DNA of 64,000 nucleotides from Pseudomonas sp. TTU2014-080ASC (GCF_001446935.1 NZ_LKKK01000016.1:1-64000), one strand, 5' to 3'. Positions 7,097-15,799 are shown, numbered from the stretch's first letter. A program made the numbers and translations. Notes: a model not told the origin generated them from the letters alone.

Positions 7097-9496
7097 CTAA
7101 CGGACATTGTATGAAGCAGCTATTTCAGGGCTATCAGACTTAGGTTTGAAAGCAACTAAAGCACGCCCTTGGTTGAACCAAGCCGCCAACGCTGGCAGCA
7201 AGAAAATTGCACCAAAAACATTCACCAGGAACATAAACGCCAGCAGTACCCCCATGTCGGCCTGGAACTTCAGCGGTGCAAATGCCCAGGTGCAAACCCC
7301 GATCGACATAGTTATGGCTGTAAACACCGCAGCAGTGCCGCGCTGACACATGGCCTCATAGAAAGCGTTGCGCAAGTCTTTACCGTCAGCCATCTCATGC
7401 TGGATGCGCTCGTAGAGGTAGATACCGTAATCCACCCCGACCCCCACCCCCAATGCCATGACCGGCAAAGTGGCGACCTTAAGGCCGATACCCAGCGAGG
7501 CCATCAGGGCATTGCACAACGTGGCCACAATCCCCAGAGGAATGAGGATGCACAGCACAGCGCGCAAGGAGCGGAAGGTCAGTAGGCAGAACAAAGCGAC
7601 AGAGGCGAACAGTGCAGCCAGCATCACCACTTCTGCGTGCTTCACCGCCTCGTTTGCAGCAGCCATCACACCGACGTTACCGCCTGCCAGCTTGAACTCG
7701 ACCTCCGGCACGTTGATGGCTTCAATGATGCGCTTGGCTTCATTCACCACATGGAAAACAGTGGCGCCTTCATGGTCACGCAGGAACACCAAGATCTGCA
7801 TACGCGAACAGCCATCGACTACCAAGCCGTGATCCGGCGCGTAGGCAAATGAGCCCTGCTGCAATCCACGTGACGAGCCCGGAATCGCAGCCCAGCGCGG
7901 GTTGCCTTCGTTATTACCGGCGATGACTTCCTTGCCCATACCAGCAACGCTCTGCACCGACTGAACGCCGTCAACATTACGCATCTGGAAATCGAAGTTT
8001 TCCACAGCCCGCATCACGGCAGGGTTCAGGCACGCCTCTTCACCGGCTTTGGTGTCGGCAAACACTGCCAACACATCCAGACCGATTGAGTAGCTGGAGA
8101 TGATGCTGGCGTTGTCCAGGTTATAGCGTGAGTCCGCCCGCAACTCCGGCGCACCACTGCCAATATCCCCCACTTCCAGCTGACGGGCCTTAACTACACC
8201 GAGCCCAAGCAGCACCAAGCTCAAAGCAAACACCACCAATGCTGGACCCGGCAATGCCAGTGCCGACAAACGCCACCACAGCGGGTGCTTGGCGTGAGCC
8301 GTTGAATAACCGCCTTTGCGGGCGTTGGCCTCAAGACTCAGGTGAGAAATGATGATCGGCAACATCAGCTTGTTGGTGATGATCATCAGCATCACCCCAA
8401 TGCAGGCGGTCACCCCCAGTTCATGCACGATTGGGATATCAATCAGCATAATCACCGCAAAGCCCAAGGCATTCATCAGCAACGCCAGAGCACCTGGAAT
8501 GAATATCTTGCAGAACGCCCCACGAGCAGCGGTCACGGAGTCCGCACCGGCCAGCACATCCTGTTTCCAAGCGTTAGTCATCTGAACGGCATGGCTGACA
8601 CCGATGGAGAAGATCAGGAAGGGCACCAAAATCGACATTGGGTCGATTCCCAGGCCCATCAGTGGCAGCAGGCCCAGCAGCCACACCACAGGAAGCAGAG
8701 CAACCAGCAGCGAAACCACGGTCAGCTTGAGCGAGCGGGCATACAGCCAAAGCAGAACAGCCGTGATCACGAATGCAACAACGAAGAAGCTGATCACCGT
8801 TGCCAGCCCCTCAACCACATCACCGACTAACTTGGCGAAGCCCACCACATTGATTTCGATATTGTCGCTGTTGTACTTGGCACGAATCGCTTCAAGGCTC
8901 TCGGCAATATCGGTATAGGACACAGCCTTGCCCGTTTTGGGGTCGGTGTCTTGTAAGTCAGCTCTGACCATCGAGGCTTTCAGGTCATTGGCCACCAAGC
9001 TGCCGACCATCCCCGCGCGCATGGCATTGCCACGCACCAACTCCAAATCTTCAGGGGCTCCGTTGTAATGCGGCGGAACAACCAGATCACCGACATAACC
9101 TTCCTCGGTGATCTCGATATAGCGGGAGTTGGGTGTAAAGAGCGAGGTGACGCTGGGGCGGCTGACGCCTGAGATGAAGAACACATCGTCAGTCACTTTT
9201 TGCAGCGTTGCCAGGTATTCCGGGTTGTAGATATCCCCTTCACCTTTCCACTTCACGCTGACCAGCAAGCGGTTAGCACCGGTGAAAACCCGGCTGAAAT
9301 CGAGAAAGTTGAGCATGTATTCATGCCGAACCGGGATCTGTTTATTGAACCCAGGATCAAGCCTGACCTGCGTGGCGCTGTAGCCCAGCCCCAGAGTGAT
9401 CAGCATAAACAGCACCAGCAGCGCCTTACGCTTGGCCATCAACAGGTCGGCACAGACTTCGACCCAATGGTCGACTTTGCTTTGATTGGCTTTCAT
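7097..9496 (-). CDS. RND/MMPL superfamily inner-membrane transporter
   Basis: 799 residues in two repeats, each made of a lone transmembrane helix (about 27-45 and 410-435), a large periplasmic loop, and a bundle of five helices (about 230-390 and 625-770). The segments GIGVSHAVQMTNAW and GVGVGVDYGIYLYERI are the conserved helix-4 regions with the Asp/Gly-rich proton path of RND proteins. Length and layout match the MMPL-like RND subfamily, which moves hydrophobic molecules and often lacks an adaptor or outer-membrane channel gene next to it. GGGGG precedes the ATG. It ends a three-gene unit with the YCF48-like protein (9 bases upstream) and a small membrane protein. I infer steroid or bile-acid transport; direction is not determinable. 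Confidence 0.85.
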   Translation of the reverse strand: MKANQSKVDHWVEVCADLLMAKRKALLVLFMLITLGLGYSATQVRLDPGFNKQIPVRHEYMLNFLDFSRVFTGANRLLVSVKWKGEGDIYNPEYLATLQKVTDDVFFISGVSRPSVTSLFTPNSRYIEITEEGYVGDLVVPPHYNGAPEDLELVRGNAMRAGMVGSLVANDLKASMVRADLQDTDPKTGKAVSYTDIAESLEAIRAKYNSDNIEINVVGFAKLVGDVVEGLATVISFFVVAFVITAVLLWLYARSLKLTVVSLLVALLPVVWLLGLLPLMGLGIDPMSILVPFLIFSIGVSHAVQMTNAWKQDVLAGADSVTAARGAFCKIFIPGALALLMNALGFAVIMLIDIPIVHELGVTACIGVMLMIITNKLMLPIIISHLSLEANARKGGYSTAHAKHPLWWRLSALALPGPALVVFALSLVLLGLGVVKARQLEVGDIGSGAPELRADSRYNLDNASIISSYSIGLDVLAVFADTKAGEEACLNPAVMRAVENFDFQMRNVDGVQSVQSVAGMGKEVIAGNNEGNPRWAAIPGSSRGLQQGSFAYAPDHGLVVDGCSRMQILVFLRDHEGATVFHVVNEAKRIIEAINVPEVEFKLAGGNVGVMAAANEAVKHAEVVMLAALFASVALFCLLTFRSLRAVLCILIPLGIVATLCNALMASLGIGLKVATLPVMALGVGVGVDYGIYLYERIQHEMADGKDLRNAFYEAMCQRGTAAVFTAITMSIGVCTWAFAPLKFQADMGVLLAFMFLVNVFGAIFLLPALAAWFNQGRALVAFKPKSDSPEIAASYNVR

Positions 9497-9505
9497 TGCG
9501 CCCCC

Positions 9506-10477
9506 TTAATGTCCGACTGCCAGAGCACTTTGTGCTCCCTGAAAGACGCCGTGCTGGCCACCGACCAACAACGTTCGCGCCGTTGGGGCGACCACTGAAG
9601 TCAAGGTCCCCAGGCCACTACGGCGGCCGGTTTGAATCAGCGTGCCGTTGGCATCCAACTGATCGACTGTTCCGTCTGCCCCCACCAACACCAAGCCAGC
9701 ATTTTCAGGCAGTAATACATGGCCATAGAGCGGGTTGCTGTGGTTCAGCTCGATGCGCTGCCAAGAGTCCCCGGCGTTTTTGCTGATAAAGACGTTGCCG
9801 CGCATGCCATACGTCAGCCAGTTCTGCTCACTCAGCCGCACAACGCCGAACAGTGAACCGTTATAAAACGGCTCCAACGTTTCCCAGCTCTGGCCTTGAT
9901 CACGGCTGCGCATGACCAGCCCTTGTTCGCCCACCAGAATCTGTAAACCTGTCGCGCTGCCGTCCATGCCATTGATGTGGTAACCGTCAGGGTTAACCTC
10001 GCGGGCGGCCCAGGTTTTACCGGCATCTGCTGACTCGAAATATTTGCCGTAACTGCCAAATGAGGTGACATGCACACCATCCAGGCTCCAGGCGCCCAAA
10101 AGCGGCTCACCCAGTTCGTTGTCATAAGCGACTTCGTGCCAGTTGCGGCCACCGTCTTCAGAGCGCACGACCCAGCTGTCATGCCCTACGGCCAGCAGCA
10201 CCTGCGGACTTACGGCCGTGACCGCCGTCAGCGTGACTGAGCGCTGCGGGTGCACCTGTGCAGGCTGCCAGGTCAGACCGTTGTCAGCGCTATTAAGGAT
10301 GGTGCCACGCTCACCCACCGCGACCAGAAGCCCACTATTGGTCAACATATCGTTGATCTGCACCCTCTCGGCGTGCAGCTCTGTCTCAGCCAGAGGTGCT
10401 GGATTGCGCGGAGCAAAGGCATAGCCCACAGTGCCCAACACCAACAGGCTCATCGCATAGCCAATCAATTGGCGCAT
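9506..10477 (-). CDS. YCF48-like beta-propeller with Asp-box repeats
   Basis: 323 residues with an N-terminal signal or anchor (LIGYAMSLLVLGTVGYAFA). At least five Asp-box motifs of the S-x-D-x-G-x-x-W type are visible (SADNGLTW, SEDGGRNW, SADAGKTW, SRDQGQSW, SKNAGDSW), spaced as in a six- or seven-bladed propeller. YCF48/HCF136 itself is a photosystem II assembly factor, but bacterial relatives are common beside RND/MMPL transporters and DUF1329 genes. A periplasmic scaffold or partner for the transporter encoded next is the likely role. GGGAG lies 5 bases before the ATG. Confidence 0.85.
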   Translation of the reverse strand: MRQLIGYAMSLLVLGTVGYAFAPRNPAPLAETELHAERVQINDMLTNSGLLVAVGERGTILNSADNGLTWQPAQVHPQRSVTLTAVTAVSPQVLLAVGHDSWVVRSEDGGRNWHEVAYDNELGEPLLGAWSLDGVHVTSFGSYGKYFESADAGKTWAAREVNPDGYHINGMDGSATGLQILVGEQGLVMRSRDQGQSWETLEPFYNGSLFGVVRLSEQNWLTYGMRGNVFISKNAGDSWQRIELNHSNPLYGHVLLPENAGLVLVGADGTVDQLDANGTLIQTGRRSGLGTLTSVVAPTARTLLVGGQHGVFQGAQSALAVGH

Positions 10478-10545
10478 AACAACTCCCTACGACTCTTCAT
10501 CGCACGCACAGAGACAGGCATTTTTTATCCTCTTGTTATTACGAC

Positions 10546-10767
10546 TCACCACATTGAAGCCCAGGGATTACCTGGAGCAATTGGCGGAGTCTGACGAGCG
10601 TATGCATCTGCCCGAAGCGACTGTTTGTAGGCAGTCTCGATCAGGTTGAGATCAGATAGCTCAGAGAGCACCATCAGCAAGAGGCCAAAAACGGCAACCC
10701 AGCCGATGATCAGGCGGCAAAGGCCACTCAGCAGGGCCGCTATCGAAACAGGCACGTTGGTTAACAT
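10546..10767 (-). CDS. Small membrane protein, 73 residues, first gene of the RND unit
   Basis: One hydrophobic helix (about residues 8-37, rich in L, I, A, G and V) is followed by a polar tail ending in PPIAPGNPWASMW. GAGGA lies 6 bases before the ATG, which supports real translation. It is first in the unit with the YCF48-like and RND genes and lies 109 bases downstream of a candidate regulatory site. No family recognised. It could be a small RND-associated subunit, by analogy with known small transporter partners, but this is inference. Confidence 0.6.
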   Translation of the reverse strand: MLTNVPVSIAALLSGLCRLIIGWVAVFGLLLMVLSELSDLNLIETAYKQSLRADAYARQTPPIAPGNPWASMW

Positions 10768-10876
10768 GCTGCGTCCTCATTTTTGTTCTTGTTTTGTGCA
10801 AATGCCTGATCCAGAGCCCTGGAATGATGCATTTGCAGACGTTCGAAGCGATCATCTGATCAGCACCGCCTCGCAA

Positions 10877-10895
10877 CATCGTCCAAATGAAGTAG
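10877..10895 (-). promoter_or_regulatory. Candidate island regulatory site 3 (transporter unit)
   Basis: Minus-strand CTACTTCATTTGGACGATG. The right part GGACGATG is exact; the left half is degenerate. It lies between the terminator of the thiolase unit and the 73-residue membrane protein gene. Confidence 0.45.
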
Positions 10896-10910
10896 AAGCG
10901 ACATATGGCG

Positions 10911-10939
10911 AAAACCCCCATGCCAGAGCGGAATGGGGG
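10911..10939 (-). terminator. Intrinsic terminator after the ipdF-maoC-thiolase unit
   Basis: Stem CCCCCAT / ATGGGGG (plus-strand arms 10915-10921 and 10933-10939, 11-base loop) is followed on the minus strand by TTTT. Confidence 0.85.
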
Positions 10940-10962
10940 CAAAAATTATCTGCTGGCCGGCA

Positions 10963-12171
10963 TCAGGACAGCTCAAACAGCCCAGCTGCGCCCATGCCTC
11001 CACCGATGCACATGGAGACCACCACGTAACGCGCACCACGGCGACGGCCTTCCAGCAACGCGTGACCGACCATGCGCGAACCGGACATGCCAAACGGGTG
11101 GCCAATGGCGATTGCGCCGCCGTTGACGTTCAGGCGATCGTTATCAATACCCAGTGCATCGCGGCAATGCAGAACTTGAGCAGCAAAGGCTTCGTTGATC
11201 TCCCACAGATCGACGTCATTGATGCTCAGACCAAAACGCTTAAGCAGCTTGGGTACCGCATAAACCGGGCCAATGCCCATCTCTTCCGGGGCGCAACCGG
11301 CCACGGCGATACCGCGATAGATACCCAGGGGTTTTAATCCACGGCGTTTGGCCTCAGCACTGCTCATCAACAGACAGGCACTGGCACCATCAGAGAACTG
11401 CGAAGCGTTACCTGCGGTAATAAATTCGCCCTGCTCAATCCACTTGCCGTCTTTCCAAACAGGCTTAAGGGCTTGCAGGTCTTCCAGGCGAGTACTCGGG
11501 CGGTTGCATTCGTCGCGCACAGCTTGCACGTCTTCGTGCCCTGTAACGGTGCCTTCCTTATCAAATACCAGCTTGCGTGCAGCCAGCGGCACGATCTCAT
11601 CGGCAAACAGGCCCGCTTCTTGTGCAGCGGCGGTGCGCTGTTGGCTTTGCAGGGCGTAAGCGTCCTGCGCTTCACGGCTGACGTTGTAACGGCGCGATAC
11701 AATTTCTGCCGTCTCAATCATCGGGATATAGGCACTGGGGGCGCACTCGAGCACCGCCTGGGACTGCGCACGGTAAGTGTTCTTGTGCTTAGTCTGGGTC
11801 AGCGACAGCGACTCAACGCCACCGGCGATGGCGATCTCCATCTCCCCCGCCATGATGCTTTTAGCAGCAACACCAATAGTCATCAGACCGGATGCGCACA
11901 TGCGATCCAGAGCCATGCCCGGCACAGTGTCCGGCAGGCCGCCGGTATAAGCGCACAGACGACCGATGTTGTAAGCCTGGGTACCCTGCTGCACCGCTGC
12001 CCCCATGATCACATCTTCTACTGCGCCTGGCTCGATACCAGCGCGCTCAACCACAGCACGCACAACATGGCCGCCCAGCACCGGTGCTTCAGTGTCATTG
12101 AAGGAACCACGGAAGGATTTGGCCAGGGCGGTACGCGCCGTAGCAACGATTACGACTTCGTTCATATTCAT
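10963..12171 (-). CDS. Acetyl-CoA acyltransferase (thiolase)
   Basis: 402 residues from the ATG at 12171; a GTG two codons earlier (12177) would overlap the previous stop. Catalytic residues are visible: C92 in DRMCASG, the GGAIAIGHPFG His, and the C-terminal CIGGGMGAAG Cys. It thiolyses 3-oxoacyl-CoA with release of acetyl- or propionyl-CoA. It forms a unit with the MaoC hydratase and IpdF upstream, so one beta-oxidation round on the ring C/D remnant or a side chain is likely. It is clearly distinct from the FadA6-like thiolase at 15858. Confidence 0.9.
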   Translation of the reverse strand: MNMNEVVIVATARTALAKSFRGSFNDTEAPVLGGHVVRAVVERAGIEPGAVEDVIMGAAVQQGTQAYNIGRLCAYTGGLPDTVPGMALDRMCASGLMTIGVAAKSIMAGEMEIAIAGGVESLSLTQTKHKNTYRAQSQAVLECAPSAYIPMIETAEIVSRRYNVSREAQDAYALQSQQRTAAAQEAGLFADEIVPLAARKLVFDKEGTVTGHEDVQAVRDECNRPSTRLEDLQALKPVWKDGKWIEQGEFITAGNASQFSDGASACLLMSSAEAKRRGLKPLGIYRGIAVAGCAPEEMGIGPVYAVPKLLKRFGLSINDVDLWEINEAFAAQVLHCRDALGIDNDRLNVNGGAIAIGHPFGMSGSRMVGHALLEGRRRGARYVVVSMCIGGGMGAAGLFELS

Positions 12172-12173
12172 GC

Positions 12174-12644
12174 TCACTCAGAAACAGGGTTGAAGGTGTA
12201 ACGGCTGACGGTATCCACCACACAGCCCGGGCGTTCGCTGCCCTCGATCTCAACGGTGACGCGGACGGTCTGCTGAACGGCTTCGCCGATTTGCTCAACC
12301 TTGATCACCTCGCCACGCCCCCGCACAAGGGAGTTGACCCGTACAGGTGCCGGGAAGCGCACCTTGTCGCAGCCGTAGTTCACCCCCATCAGCATGTTTT
12401 CCAGGATGATCAGTTGCGGCAGAAACAGGTTGGCCAGGCTCAAGGTCAGGAAACCGTGAGCCACGGTGCAACCAAAGGGCCCGGCGGCGGCTCGGGTTTC
12501 ATCGACATGAATCCACTGATGATCACCGGTAGCCTCGGCGAACAGGTTGATGCGGGCCTGGTCGATCACTACCCAGTCGGTGACACCCAGGTCCATGCCT
12601 GTAGATGCGAGCATTTGCTCGGTACTTTTGAATACAGTGCTCAT
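12174..12644 (-). CDS. MaoC-like (R)-specific enoyl-CoA hydratase
   Basis: 156 residues, hot-dog fold. The hydratase-2 motif is visible as FAEATGDHQWIHVD with catalytic Asp and His, followed by GPFGCTVAHGFLTLSL. It adds water to 2-enoyl-CoA. The ATG at 12644 was chosen for its AAGGAG six bases upstream; the longer open frame overlaps ipdF and does not resemble the family. It lies 10 bases after ipdF and nearly touches the thiolase start. Confidence 0.88.
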   Translation of the reverse strand: MSTVFKSTEQMLASTGMDLGVTDWVVIDQARINLFAEATGDHQWIHVDETRAAAGPFGCTVAHGFLTLSLANLFLPQLIILENMLMGVNYGCDKVRFPAPVRVNSLVRGRGEVIKVEQIGEAVQQTVRVTVEIEGSERPGCVVDTVSRYTFNPVSE

Positions 12645-12654
12645 GACCATCTCC

Positions 12655-13440
12655 TTAGGCGTGCTGCGAGCTGACCGAGAGCACTTCACCGACCATGTAG
12701 GAGGCATAGTCACTGGCGAGGAATACCATGACGTTGGCCACTTCCCACACTTCAGCAGCACGACCGAAAGCTTCACGGCTGGCCAGTTGCTCCAGCAGCT
12801 CAGCGCTGGAGGCCTTCTTCAAAAAGTCATGCAGGGCAATCGACGGAGACACCGCATTAATCCGCACGCCATGCTCGGCCGCCTCAAGAGCGCTGCAACG
12901 GGTCAGGGCCATCACCCCGGCCTTAGCTGCGGCGTAGTGGGCCTGTTCTTTCTGCGCACGCCAGCCAAGTACCGACGCGTTGTTTACGATGGCGCCCGCG
13001 CCGCGTTTTTCCATGTGCGGGAGCATGGCGCGGGTCATGCGGAAGGTGCCGGTGAGGGTGATGTCGATCACCCGCAGCCACTCTTCGTCGGTCATTTCGG
13101 TGACACGCTTCTGCCCACCGAGACCGGCGTTGTTGATCAGCACATCCACGCCGCCGAGTTTTTCTTCAGCGACGCGCACCAATTCCTGCACCTCAGCCTC
13201 TACGGTGACGTTACACAGCTGACCGTAAATCGCTTGCAGGCCCGTTTGCTCTTTGAGACTGGCGACGGCCTCTTCAAGACGGCGCGGATGGATATCGGAA
13301 ATCATCAGCGCACGGCAGCCTTCCTCAGCGCAGCGTTTAGCCGCAGAGAAACCAATACCGGCACCGGCTGCTGCGGTAATCAGAACGGATTTGCCAGCCA
13401 ACAATTGATGGCCAGGCACATAGGCAGGGGCTTGTCTCAC
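12655..13440 (-). CDS. ipdF: IpdF-like short-chain dehydrogenase
   Basis: 261 residues. The cofactor motif is TAAAGAGIGFSAA, with NNAG in the middle and catalytic Ser/Tyr/Lys as NNASVLGWRAQ and HYAAAK. The run ALTRCSALEAAEHGVRINAVSPSI closely matches what I remember of IpdF (Rv3559c) of Mycobacterium, which oxidises the 5-hydroxyl of the propanoyl-hydroxyhydrindane CoA ester in ring C/D breakdown. It starts a three-gene unit with the MaoC hydratase and thiolase. A candidate regulatory site lies 60 bases upstream and an 8-bp dyad lies between that site and the start. Start codon is GTG behind a weak ribosome-binding site. Confidence 0.8.
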   Translation of the reverse strand: MRQAPAYVPGHQLLAGKSVLITAAAGAGIGFSAAKRCAEEGCRALMISDIHPRRLEEAVASLKEQTGLQAIYGQLCNVTVEAEVQELVRVAEEKLGGVDVLINNAGLGGQKRVTEMTDEEWLRVIDITLTGTFRMTRAMLPHMEKRGAGAIVNNASVLGWRAQKEQAHYAAAKAGVMALTRCSALEAAEHGVRINAVSPSIALHDFLKKASSAELLEQLASREAFGRAAEVWEVANVMVFLASDYASYMVGEVLSVSSQHA

Positions 13441-13450
13441 GGTATGTCCT

Positions 13451-13478
13451 CGATAGAAATAAATTCACACTTCTATCG
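13451..13478. repeat. Inverted repeat just upstream of ipdF
   Basis: Perfect 8-bp arms CGATAGAA / TTCTATCG (13451-13458 and 13471-13478) with a 12-base AT-rich spacer, 10 bases before the ipdF start. It may be an operator or an mRNA 5' hairpin that covers the ribosome-binding site. Confidence 0.55.
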
Positions 13479-13500
13479 AACCGCAGGGCTGCTCCCGGCA

Positions 13501-13519
13501 CATCGTCAAAACGGACGTA
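13501..13519 (-). promoter_or_regulatory. Candidate island regulatory site 4 (ipdF unit)
   Basis: Minus-strand TACGTCCGTTTTGACGATG, with conserved GTCC and GACGATG parts, 60 bases upstream of the ipdF start. Confidence 0.45.
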
Positions 13520-13530
13520 CCGGGCGCAGT

Positions 13531-13989
13531 TCAAGCCTGAGCAGAAACGGGCTGATGCTGACCACACACCTCTGCAATCACGGTCGACTTACAGGCGACG
13601 ATCTTCCACTGCCCGTCAATGCAGCGGTAACGGTCGTGATAGATCACCCCGAGACGCCGCGTAGCACCGGTTTCAGCATCCAGATTGAAATAGCTCAGTG
13701 CCCAGCGCCCCCGGGCCTCGCTTTCGCTAAGCAGATCAATCTCCGGGTTGGCCCCGTGATGGCTGTCGATCACTCTGGGTTGGCAAGCCAGACGGCTGTA
13801 CATCTCGATGAAGTCATCACGATGGCGATAACGCCCCAGCGGACCAAAGTCGATATCCACCTCGCCGTCGGCAAAGCAGTTGCGAATCTGCTCCACATCC
13901 TTCAGATCGCAACTGTTGAGATAGCAATGTTTCACGCGCCGGATAGCCTCCAGCGCTTCAAGCCTGGCAATACGTTGTGAGAGGTCCAT
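13531..13989 (-). CDS. NTF2/SnoaL-like protein
   Basis: 152 residues. The N-terminal helix LEALEAIRRVKHCYLNSCD and the later strands (GRWALSYFNLD, YHDRYRCIDGQWKIVACK) are typical of the SnoaL/NTF2-like fold, a cone-shaped pocket used by ketosteroid isomerases, scytalone dehydratase and ring-hydroxylating dioxygenase beta subunits. It lies at the end of the long catabolic operon, 24 bases after an SDR gene. It may bind or isomerise a steroid intermediate; the catalytic residues cannot be assigned confidently. Confidence 0.8.
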   Translation of the reverse strand: MDLSQRIARLEALEAIRRVKHCYLNSCDLKDVEQIRNCFADGEVDIDFGPLGRYRHRDDFIEMYSRLACQPRVIDSHHGANPEIDLLSESEARGRWALSYFNLDAETGATRRLGVIYHDRYRCIDGQWKIVACKSTVIAEVCGQHQPVSAQA

Positions 13990-14013
13990 AGCAGTTCCTT
14001 GTCATGCGGATAA

Positions 14014-14886
14014 TCAGCCAATACGGGCAGGATGGAACGGCCGCGGACCGCCCAATTGCTCACGCCAGGAAATGGGCTGGCGCTCGTCGCGATCACGCAC
14101 GCCATAACCCTGCGCCAGCTCTGCACTGACCAGCGTCTGTCCACTCAAGCGCTGCCGCTCAGGATCACGCCATAACGCCGAGATCAAACGCCCGTTGAAG
14201 TGTGGCGTTTCCGCCACCTGCCGGAATTGCTCATAGGTGCCTTCATGGGCCTTGCTGGCCAGCTCACTGCGCTGGGTCAGCTGCATACCCAGCCACAGCG
14301 ACACAACCGTCACCTCATGCGGCTCAAAATCCACCGCCATGTCGCTGGCCATCTTGTCGCCACCGGCTTTCTGCGCACCATAGGCTGGGCCGTGCATGTA
14401 ACACCCGGCACCAAACGATGAGGTAAACACCACTAACCCTTTGCGCCGGATTAGCAGTGGCGCTGCGTAATAACTGGCGACGTAAGAGGAACGCAGGCCA
14501 ACATCCAGCATACGCACCAGGCTGAGCGGTTTGCTCCAGAAAGGCCCGGGCTCGGTCAGGCTATCGTCAATGGTCAACGCATTGTTGACCAGAATATCCA
14601 GCCCGCCCTGTTCCTCTTCTATGCGCGCCATTAAGGCGCGCACCTGCTCATCATCGCCATGATCACAAACCACGGCGATGCCATGACCACCTGCTGCGGT
14701 AATAGCTTCGGCGGTCTCAAACACCGTGCCGTGCAATGCCTCCCCCCGGAACAATTGCGCACCTGGTTTGGCACTGCGCCCCGTGACGTAAACGGTCATG
14801 CCGGTGGCGCCGAGCGCCTCAGCGATACCCTGCCCTACGCCACGGCTGGCACCTGTTACGAGGGCAACACCTGTCGTTTTTTTCAT
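14014..14886 (-). CDS. Short-chain dehydrogenase/reductase (DHRS1-like)
   Basis: 290 residues. The nucleotide motif TGASRGVGQGIA, NNAL in place of NNAG, and catalytic YGAQK are present. The insertions and C-terminal extension (RDERQPISWREQLGGPRP) resemble the DHRS1 group rather than classical SDRs. The substrate is probably a hydroxylated ring C/D CoA ester or a steroid, inferred from the operon. It lies 28 bases downstream of a second SDR. Confidence 0.83.
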   Translation of the reverse strand: MKKTTGVALVTGASRGVGQGIAEALGATGMTVYVTGRSAKPGAQLFRGEALHGTVFETAEAITAAGGHGIAVVCDHGDDEQVRALMARIEEEQGGLDILVNNALTIDDSLTEPGPFWSKPLSLVRMLDVGLRSSYVASYYAAPLLIRRKGLVVFTSSFGAGCYMHGPAYGAQKAGGDKMASDMAVDFEPHEVTVVSLWLGMQLTQRSELASKAHEGTYEQFRQVAETPHFNGRLISALWRDPERQRLSGQTLVSAELAQGYGVRDRDERQPISWREQLGGPRPFHPARIG

Positions 14887-14914
14887 TGTTGTCAGGCTCC
14901 GACGGGGGAATCAA

Positions 14915-15799
14915 TTAGCTGCCGTACACCTTCTGTGCGGGCACTTCAGCGGCCAGTAACTGCTCAATCGCCTGGCCCACTTCTGCCGGTTCCCAGCGAG
15001 CGCCCTTATCGACACCAGCCGTACTGCGCCAGCCATCGGCAATCGAAATCTTGCCGCCTTCGGACTCAAAAATGCGTCCAGTCAGACCTGAGGACTCTTC
15101 ACTGGCCAGCCAGGCCAGCAGCGAGGAGACGTTTTCCGGGGCCCAGTAGTCGAAGCTGCCGTCTTCCGGTTTGGCCATGCGGGTTGCCATCGACTCCACA
15201 GCTGTGGTCATCCCGGTACGCGCAGCCGGAGCAACCGCATTGGCGGTAATGCCATAACGGCCCAGTTCAGCAGCTTGGTTCAACGTCAGCGCAGCAATGC
15301 CTGCTTTGGCAGCGGCATAGTTGGACTGGCCGATGGAGCCCTGCAAACCGGCACCTGAGGTGGTGTTGATGATTCGCGCATTAACCGCTTTACCGGCCTT
15401 GGACTGGTCACGCCAGTACTGCACCGCATTGGAGGTGATGCAGAAATGCCCTTTAAGGTGCACCGCCATGATGGCGTCCCAGTCGGCTTCAGTCATGGAG
15501 GCGAACATACGGTCGCGGTTGATCCCCGCGTTGTTCAGTACCACGTGCAGATCGCCATAGGTTTCAATCGCCTGACGCACCGCTTCCGCACTGCTGGCGT
15601 AGTTGGTGATATCTGAGGTGTTGACCACGGCACGGCCGCCCTTGGCTACGATGTCATCCACCACAGCCTGAGCCGCAGCTTGGTTGATGTCGTTGACGAT
15701 GACACATGCACCTTCAGCCGCAAACACCCGTGCGTGTGCCGCACCCAGCCCGCCACCCGCGCCGGTGATAATCACCACGCGATCATTCAAAATACCCAT
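14915..15799 (-). CDS. Short-chain dehydrogenase of the multifunctional-enzyme type
   Basis: 294 residues. TGAGGGLGAAHARVFAAEGACVIVND and SNYAAAK are typical of the (3R)-hydroxyacyl-CoA dehydrogenase domain of MFE-2 and bacterial 17beta-HSD4-like proteins. It would oxidise a 3-hydroxyacyl-CoA or a steroid hydroxyl with NAD. A 58-base gap separates it from the thiolase upstream, the longest inside this operon, but no promoter or terminator was seen there. Confidence 0.85.
   Translation of the reverse strand: MGILNDRVVIITGAGGGLGAAHARVFAAEGACVIVNDINQAAAQAVVDDIVAKGGRAVVNTSDITNYASSAEAVRQAIETYGDLHVVLNNAGINRDRMFASMTEADWDAIMAVHLKGHFCITSNAVQYWRDQSKAGKAVNARIINTTSGAGLQGSIGQSNYAAAKAGIAALTLNQAAELGRYGITANAVAPAARTGMTTAVESMATRMAKPEDGSFDYWAPENVSSLLAWLASEESSGLTGRIFESEGGKISIADGWRSTAGVDKGARWEPAEVGQAIEQLLAAEVPAQKVYGS

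Noticed and set aside
12547..13980. 477-codon plus-strand open frame antisense to ipdF and the NTF2-like gene
   Set aside because: It is a shadow of codon bias in real genes on the other strand; no domain or ribosome-binding site. The same holds for the long antisense frames over murA (30646-31905), gatA (56419-57654) and gatB (57804-59027).
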